The position numbers and the translations under genes were made by a program. From Parastagonospora avenae f. sp. tritici 18332-5 (lineage: Eukaryota; Ascomycota; Dothideomycetes; Pleosporales; Phaeosphaeriaceae), in contig JAFJTR010000209.1 of the NCBI GenBank assembly GCA_022559985.1, forward strand, positions 1 through 12,493: a stretch of 12,493 nucleotides of DNA. Direction: 5' to 3'. Of the stretch, positions 8,141 to 12,493 are shown in pieces; within the stretch, counting starts at the first letter, position 1; every line of letters starts with the position of its first letter. Below the pieces are notes generated by a model that saw only the letters and a list, made by a program, of their open reading frames with translations, was not told the DNA's origin and made no database searches.

Positions 8141-10399
8141 AGGACTAATGCCTAGAGCTGGGCGCTTTCCTAAAAAAGGTTTCTCCTCTTTAGTCTTATT
8201 ATCCTTAGATTGTTCGTTGCTATATGTTTCTTCAGCGCCTAGGTTAAGGTATCTGTTATTAACCTTATCCTCCTAATATTTCTTATAGTGTTCCTAAAGA
8301 CACTAGTGCTATAATAGAAAGATGCAGCTTCTGTTTATAAGTACGTTCTGCGCTGCTTTAAACGTGTTATTGTAGGGGTAAAATAACTTGCAAGTTTGTT
8401 TGTCCTATAAGTGTGCTGCGCACACATGCCTAGGGCAATTATACTACTGCTACTTGCACGGTTTAAGGTTGCTAAGGAACTATCCTATAGCTTCCTTTTC
8501 TTAGAGGTGTATGTTATAGGTATATATAGTACACGCGGTCTAAGAGATTAAGCTATGCTTTATGTTTTAGTAGTCCCTAATGTACTTAATGCTTTTTCTA
8601 GCTAAGGATATAATTTATTATTACTAGTATTCTTCTTTAGCTTCTTCTACCTAGTCCTTCTAGTGTAGTGTTTTATTAGTAATAAGCAGTGCTTATCTAT
8701 TATTCTAGTATACTTATATCTGCCTATCTTGCAGTTTCTGTTAAGGTGCTACTAACGCCTTATAGTAGTTATAGCTTAGTAGTGTCTTAAGGTACTTTTT
8801 GTACGCAGCAAGGTTAGGGTAGATATCCTAATCTATAGATAACTACAGAATTTTCCCTATTTCTGTGATCTGTTCCTTGCAGTAATTATCCTATATTTAA
8901 TATCCTTATATAGTTCTCTTTTGCCCTAGCGTAGGACTGTTAGGTAAGGTATAGATAGCTAGTTGTTCTACTAACAATAGTTCGTCATCTGTTTCTTGCT
9001 CTTCGACCTGGTAGTCCCAGACTGTAGGTACTTAGTTTCTAGGGTGTAGCGTTAGAGCTCGTGTCCTGATATTGAGGTACGGGGCATATAGTTTTCCGTA
9101 GACTAGTTAGTAACCCTTCTCGTTAGAGTATGTTTTAGTAATTCTGCCTTATCTTATTTCTTTAAAAAGAATATCTTATAGCAGTTACTAGTTATAGGGT
9201 TTTAGTCTGTTAAAGGTTCTATTCCTAATTCTTACCTCTGTATTATTTATAGCTATAAGGTCTTATAGCTGTATATTAATTTCCTTAATATTTTCTTAAG
9301 TAGCGTTTTAAAGGCGCAACACTGTGTCTATTATAACTTAGTTTTCTTTGCTAGCTAGTATAACTTCCTAGCTAATATCTACTTAGATTCTTCTATTATT
9401 AGTCTCTGTGACCTTATAACAGATTACTTGCTATTCTTCTTTAGCTTCTTTATCTAAGGGGCCGGTTAACACGTTAAGCTGACGTGTTACAGTGTTCTTC
9501 TAACGACAATTACGCGATAGGTAGCCGGGTTTGCTACAGTTGTAACAGCTTCGCATTTCCTTCCCTTAATCTTAGTTCTTTAAAGGGCCCTAGGGTTTTC
9601 CTTTATAATAGGTCTGTTTTAGGGTCTTCTTTTAATTAATATTGTTAAGGTGCATTTCCTCTAGTCTATTAGTTTAATAAAATTCTAAGATCCTAGGTTA
9701 AAAGCGTTGTCGTCCTTAGTTAGGTTAAATTAGTCAGTTCTGTTGTCCTGCAGACTAGTTATTTCTTCCCTAAGTCTCTTAGGGTGCTTGCTTAGCGTAA
9801 GAGCGTTTAGTAAGTTGTAGTTCGTAGAGTTTATTATCTAGTCTAATTAATTCTTTAGTTAAGGTTGCAAGAGTATTAACTGCAGCGCTAGTGCGCATAA
9901 GTTCTTTGCAGACTTAAGGCTTAAGTTCTTGTTTATACATTCTTATAAGCGCATTATTATTCTAATTAATCTGTACAGCGTACTACTAGAAGACTGTAGT
10001 ATAATTAGCTGCTAAGCTAGTTTAGCAAAGGTTCTAGATTTTCTATTCTGCTATAACAGATTCCTTAAAAGGTAAGAAGTTCTGTTAAAGCTTTAGCTTA
10101 AACCTGTCCTAATCTTCTATAAGGCAGGTGTTCTTGCTATTAGTAATGCTGTTATCTATATACCTGCAGAGGAAGGGTTGAACCCATTTTTTAGCGTCTC
10201 CGCGCATGTACGTAGTAGCTAAGATAACTTTGCTTTCTTCTTTAATATTGTCGCCTTCTAAATAGAAGTATTAGTTAAACTAGAGGATCTATGTCTTAAG
10301 CTTAGCACGGTCTCTATAATAGAGATCTAGCTTAGCTAATTAAATATAGTGTCTACCTTAGTAAGAGGACTTAGGTGTATCTATAGCAGTATTACTTAT
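8117..10399 (-). pseudogene. gypsy gag with zinc knuckle and long C-terminal Cys/His region (broken)
   Basis: A single minus-strand frame runs from 10399 to a TAG at 8117-8119, about 760 codons with many internal stops. The first codon reads ATA, probably ATG before a G-to-A change, 17 bases after the LTR. The capsid part holds YFYLEGDN, ILATTYMRGDAKKW and, near 9900, LKP-VCKELM, as in fungal Ty3 Gag. A zinc knuckle at 9506-9547 reads CYNCSKPGYLSRNC: its His is Tyr, so CCHC has become CCYC. Unlike yeast Gag, about 460 further codons follow in frame, including a second Cys/His-rich block (about 8570-8270; CPRHVCAAHL, DKQTCKLFYP) just before protease. From memory, related fungal polyproteins have a comparable block here, but I could not check this. 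The protein would form the particle and bind the RNA. Confidence 0.85.
9506..9547 (-). other. Gag zinc knuckle with His-to-Tyr change
   Basis: The 14-residue motif C-x2-C-x3-G-Y-x4-C matches the CCHC nucleocapsid knuckle, except that Tyr replaces the metal-binding His. CAC/CAT to TAC/TAT is a C-to-T change. Confidence 0.85.
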
Positions 10400-10416
10400 C
10401 TTAAGGGTCTTTAAAG
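10400..10416 (-). promoter_or_regulatory. Candidate primer binding site, possibly self-priming
   Basis: Only 17 bases separate the 5' LTR end (AACA) from the gag start. They show no match that I recognise to a tRNA 3' end (no TGG). Minus-strand TTAAAGAC (10407-10414) is complementary to GTCTTTAA of the LTR (10585-10592), about 31 bases after the TATATA box, where the transcript should begin. This is the arrangement used by Tf1, in which the RNA 5' end folds back as primer. It is an inference from an eight-base match. Confidence 0.4.
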
Positions 10417-10591
10417 TGTTAAAACCTATTAAGTAGCTAAGCAGAGAGAAGCTGGCTTAAAGAGCTTGAGTTAGTTTTCGCAGATAAGAGATGTAGGCAC
10501 TAGATACAGAGGTAGGGCGTACTTAGACAGTAAGAGGGAGCTTCTGTAAAGAGTATAATGTATTAAGTAACTTAAAATACGAAATTAAAGA

Positions 10592-10614
10592 CAATGAACG
10601 ATAGGCGTTCATTG
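10592..10614. repeat. 9-bp perfect hairpin in the 5' LTR
   Basis: CAATGAACG pairs with CGTTCATTG around ATAGG. On the minus strand it lies between the TATATA box and the predicted start of transcription, so it could influence initiation or the RNA 5' end. Confidence 0.85.
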
Positions 10615-10622
10615 CTGAGATC

Positions 10623-10628
10623 TATATA
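10623..10628 (-). promoter_or_regulatory. TATA box of the gypsy 5' LTR
   Basis: TATATA on the minus strand lies about 206 bases before the downstream end of the LTR. The same box is in the other LTR (3732-3737). It would place the transcript start near 10592. Confidence 0.5.
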
Positions 10629-10658
10629 CTAAGAGATCCTACCATCCTATGCAGTCAT

Positions 10659-10709
10659 ACCATCCGGGATGGTTGTACCATCCGGGAGGGTCGACCATCC
10701 GGGGATGGT
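10659..10709. repeat. Tandem ACCATCC/GGATGGT hairpins in the 5' LTR
   Basis: Three units begin with ACCATCC at 10659, 10678 and 10694. The first and third form perfect 7-bp inverted repeats with GGATGGT; the middle one is imperfect (GGAGGGT). The other LTR has only two units (3768 and 3785), which accounts exactly for the 18-bp length difference. They lie in the upstream (U3) part, so they may be promoter elements. Confidence 0.85.
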
Positions 10710-10815
10710 TTGCTTGGCGGGATGGCTGTCACGTGATCGGTCGCACAGCCCCGCTGTTGGCGCCCTTCATTGGTTGTCCTTGTTGTCAAAGGCTTCCAAC
10801 TCCTTGATCGTAACA

Positions 10816-10820
10816 GATTG
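10816..10820. repeat. Target-site duplication GATTG, right copy
   Basis: GATTG follows the last base of the gypsy 5' LTR and equals 3521-3525. Confidence 0.95.
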
Positions 10821-11106
10821 CTCCTCATACGAGTGGAAGTTAATAGCTAGTCTCTCTCCTAGTCCTTTGTTGTTGGTGCGCGGTGCACTGCGTATTTAGC
10901 GTCTCGCTTTAGCTCTGCTACAGGAGTTGCACTCTACTATAGTGATGCCTTTAATGCGCACCCCCTCAGCCTGTTGTACGAGGTGTTTGATCGCTGCAGG
11001 GCCTGGGTGGCTAAGTCTCTTGTGCCATGTGACTGCAGAGGCTCTCTGCGTCGCTTGTGGTGTCCTTGAGCTGGTGTGCGTGTAGAATGTAGCTTATTTT
11101 GCTTGC

Positions 11107-11133
11107 GCGTGCGCAGCGTGCGCAGCGTGCGCG
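11107..11133. repeat. Three 9-bp units GCGTGCGCA in copia-1 coding sequence
   Basis: Units at 11107-11115, 11116-11124 and 11125-11133 (last base differs) are in frame and encode an Ala/His repeat on the minus strand, between the protease linker and the integrase zinc domain. Expansion of a short unit without loss of frame is likely. Confidence 0.8.
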
Positions 11134-11614
11134 GATTGATTGTATTCTAGGACCTATTAGCCATGGATTTCAGCGACCTCAGCGATAGTTAATCCATCTT
11201 GTTTCCTGAGGGTGGTAGGTTGTGACTGGGTGTCCCACTAGATGCTAGACTGCCTAAGCATGCGGAAGGAGACAAGGTTGCAGATTAGATCAGGGCAGAT
11301 TGCTACGTCTTATAGCGTTATCCTCGTTGTCTGTCCTTCACTGCTTAAGCGCAGGGTGATTGAGCTATATCCTGTTATTCATACCTTTGTGTTCCCTGCC
11401 TAGATAAAGTCTCCTTATATAGGTTATCTAAAGTAGCATATACGTTGTAGAGAGTTAGTAATATAGCAGGTTAAGCCTAAGTTAAGGATAAAGGAGTTCT
11501 TTAAGAGATAGTTGTGGCTTAAGCTAGCTTAAAAAGCTATATATGTTGGTAGAACTTCACCTTAGGTAAAGCAAGTACAATTGTACGGTGTGAAGCAAGT
11601 TGCAAACTTTGAGT

Positions 11615-11887
11615 TGTTGCAGATTAATTGATTAATTGAAGCTATCGTACGGGAAGACTATATACTCCTGCACTAGCCCCTAAATCGCGTGCAGAGGCTG
11701 ATCATGTGATGATCAGGTGACTCGTACGATCACTCTAAATATTAGTACGAACACTGGCAACTTTTTCTTTTCTCTAAAGCTTTTCCTTACTCCTAATTGC
11801 CTACCTCAGTTGTACGAGTTGTTTTTAATATAATAACCTTATGTAATAACTTTGTGCAAAACCTAATAAAGAAAAACAAATAAAACA
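11615..11887 (-). repeat. Candidate 3' LTR of copia-2 (273 bp)
   Basis: Plus-strand TGTTGC at 11615 and AAAACA ending at 11887 give TGTT/AACA ends. On the minus strand a TATATAG box near 11660 lies about 45 bases before the LTR end. It contains TGATCAT-GTG-ATGATCA (11699-11715) and two CGTACG motifs. Against it: no clear polypurine tract separates it from the reading frame, and no second copy is present. The boundaries are tentative. Confidence 0.35.
11699..11715. repeat. Palindrome TGATCAT-GTG-ATGATCA
   Basis: A perfect 7-bp inverted repeat with a three-base loop inside the candidate copia-2 LTR, upstream of its TATA-like box on the minus strand. It could be a regulatory protein site; no direct evidence. 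Confidence 0.7.
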
Positions 11888-11905
11888 TGAAATGTAGAAG
11901 GCTGG

Positions 11906-12493
11906 TTAAGCCTTCGTACGGGGAGTGAGTCTCTCAACACAGGCTTCTACCTGTATTTTAAGCTTATTATAGGAAACTAGGTTTTCAAGAGCTGGGTTTA
12001 GAGTTCTTTTTATGCAGGCATCTGCTAGGTTGTCTTTGCCATTAATCTATCGTACCTCTGTGATTTCTCTTCTCTCGTACGATTCCTAGAGTGACATAAT
12101 ATCGATTATAAGCCTCTTCTTATTTGTTATTCCGAGTTTGACGAGGCAGTTGTACAGTGACTTAGAGTCAGAGCAGACAACAACCGGGATCTAGGGGAGG
12201 TTAAGAGTCTGTACGATCTGCTAGAGTATTGTACTAATAGCAATAGTATTGTCAAATCTATGTACTATTCTGTACAGTTCACTGGCCAGAACGCTCCAGG
12301 TAACTCTTTTGCACTTAATAGAGTTCTAGTGTATAATGTTCCTATAGATCTTAAAGTCATAGCCTTCTCCTGTATAATGCTTAGTTGCAAGCACAATTAC
12401 AAATCTAAGCTAAGAACTAAGGTCTTTATTATTAGCAAATAATCTATTAGTAAAGATAAATAACTTAGAGTCCTTAAGCTTAAGTAGTACGAA
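11906..12493 (-). pseudogene. copia-2 pol C-terminus: RNase H (broken, partial)
   Basis: The minus strand reads from the window edge to TAA at 11906-11908 in one frame, with six internal stops. Visible are FTNRLFANN, where the first catalytic Asp is Asn (12446-12448); VTWSVLASELY with the Glu kept; VVCSDSKSLYN with the Asp kept; and ING-KDNLADACIK with the last Asp kept, then about 40 residues to the stop. This is the copia-type RNase H that ends the polyprotein. It is less damaged than copia-1 or gypsy pol: CCA, TGG and TCA survive around 12270-12300. Confidence 0.88.

Larger units (their letters stand above)
3526..10815 (-). mobile_element. Complete Ty3/gypsy chromodomain retrotransposon (chromovirus), 7290 bp, RIP-damaged
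   Basis: The element is bounded by two LTRs (3526-3906 and 10417-10815) that begin TGTTA and end TAACA, and by the 5-bp duplication GATTG. The order on the minus strand is gag, protease, RT, RNase H, integrase, chromodomain, as in fungal chromoviruses of the Tf1/MAGGY/sushi type. It inserted into the integrase gene of copia-1. An extra cysteine-rich frame on the plus strand (4044-4631) lies between pol and the 3' LTR. The LTRs differ by about 31 transitions and one repeat unit. Stop codons, at least one frame change in pol and lost active-site residues make it non-autonomous. Confidence 0.97.
10417..10815 (-). repeat. 5' LTR of the gypsy element (399 bp)
   Basis: It has the same TGTTA...TAACA ends as 3526-3906. 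On the minus strand it holds the triple ACCATCC hairpin cluster, TCACGTGA (10729-10736), a TATATA box (10623-10628) and a 9-bp hairpin (10592-10614) just before the likely transcript start. Its left, element-facing half carries most of its mutations; its outer half is nearly free of them compared with the other copy. Confidence 0.97.
81..11614 (-). mobile_element. copia-1: Ty1/copia retrotransposon, split by a gypsy insertion and heavily mutated
   Basis: The minus strand encodes, from right to left, protease (about 11540-11340), the zinc-binding start of integrase (11027-10920), the integrase core (10841 and on, continuing at 3525), reverse transcriptase (about 2450-1560), RNase H (about 1440-830), a polypurine tract (690-698) and a candidate 3' LTR (81-689). 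This protease-integrase-RT-RNase H order defines Ty1/copia. The gypsy element at 3526-10815 splits the integrase, and joining the flanks with one copy of GATTG keeps the reading frame. The gag region and 5' LTR are not seen: copia-2 appears to begin at about 11615. The left LTR border and the right limit are uncertain. Confidence 0.85.
10816..11614 (-). pseudogene. copia-1 pol, upstream part: protease and integrase N-terminus (broken)
   Basis: Right to left: remains of the protease with NLG at 11475-11483, where the catalytic DSG is expected, followed by LTCYITNSLQ, then GDFI-AGNTKV and, near 11270, CNLVSFRMLRQ. All fit the fungal copia protease and linker. Next is the GAG-pre-integrase zinc domain: WHKRLSH (His 11022-11024 and the SH), and CNSC at 10920-10931, so HHCC is complete. 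The integrase core starts with LAINFHSYEE; the first catalytic Asp is Asn (AAC, 10839-10841). The frame then meets GATTG and continues at 3525. This half has fewer stops than the left half of the same gene. Upstream of about 11540 similarity fades; no gag zinc knuckle is seen. Confidence 0.88.
11615..12493 (-). mobile_element. copia-2: 3' part of a second Ty1/copia element, cut by the window edge
   Basis: A candidate LTR (11615-11887) and the end of an RNase H domain (11906-12493) on the minus strand belong to a copia element whose RNase H differs clearly from that of copia-1, so it is another family. Its LTR begins where copia-1 similarity fades, which suggests insertion into the gag region of copia-1. 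The rest would lie beyond 12493. Confidence 0.65.

Noticed and set aside
10659..10709. CRISPR-like repeats
   Set aside because: The units are adjacent hairpins without spacers of regular length, and they lie in a eukaryotic retrotransposon LTR.
10669..10899. Plus-strand open frame of 76 codons
   Set aside because: It crosses the gypsy LTR end, the target duplication and copia-1 integrase sequence, so it cannot be one old gene.
12260..12442. Plus-strand open frame of 60 codons
   Set aside because: It is opposite the copia-2 RNase H, which has clear minus-strand motifs.

Overview
The window looks like transposon-only, probably heterochromatic DNA of a filamentous ascomycete (Pezizomycotina). 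I see no intact host gene. Almost all of it is explained by three LTR retrotransposons, nested, with their coding strand running right to left. All carry heavy C-to-T/G-to-A damage of the repeat-induced point mutation (RIP) type: Gln and Trp codons turned into TAG/TAA, Asp to Asn, His to Tyr, Ser to Leu. The organism is inferred from this damage and from the fungal-type retroelement proteins.

Layout. Positions 1-80 are short flanking DNA with a strong hairpin. A Ty1/copia element (copia-1, minus strand) follows: candidate 3' LTR (about 81-689), polypurine tract (690-698), then RNase H, reverse transcriptase and most of integrase (712-3525). Inside the integrase core sits a complete Ty3/gypsy chromodomain element (3526-10815), flanked by a perfect 5-bp target duplication GATTG. 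The gypsy also reads on the minus strand: 5' LTR 10417-10815, gag 10399-8117, protease-RT-RNase H-integrase-chromodomain down to 4660, polypurine tract 3907-3920, 3' LTR 3526-3906. Copia-1 resumes in the same reading frame at 10816 (integrase start, zinc-binding HHCC, protease) and runs to about 11614. There the candidate LTR of a second, different copia element (copia-2) begins; the end of its RNase H domain reaches the window edge (12493-11906, minus strand).

The least expected item is a plus-strand, cysteine-rich reading frame of 195 codons (4044-4631). It lies inside the gypsy element between its polypurine tract and the end of pol, tail to tail with pol. It has a TATA-like box and an A at -3 of its ATG, and it is broken by five stop codons without any frameshift. 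It looks like an accessory antisense gene carried by the element.

The two gypsy LTRs differ by about 31 transitions plus one 18-bp repeat unit. A hand count in pol shows that CCA/TGG has vanished and TCA/TGA is scarce, while GCA and ACA are kept, so the mutating process seems to prefer a pyrimidine before CpA. Every element has lost catalytic residues, so none is likely to be active by itself.
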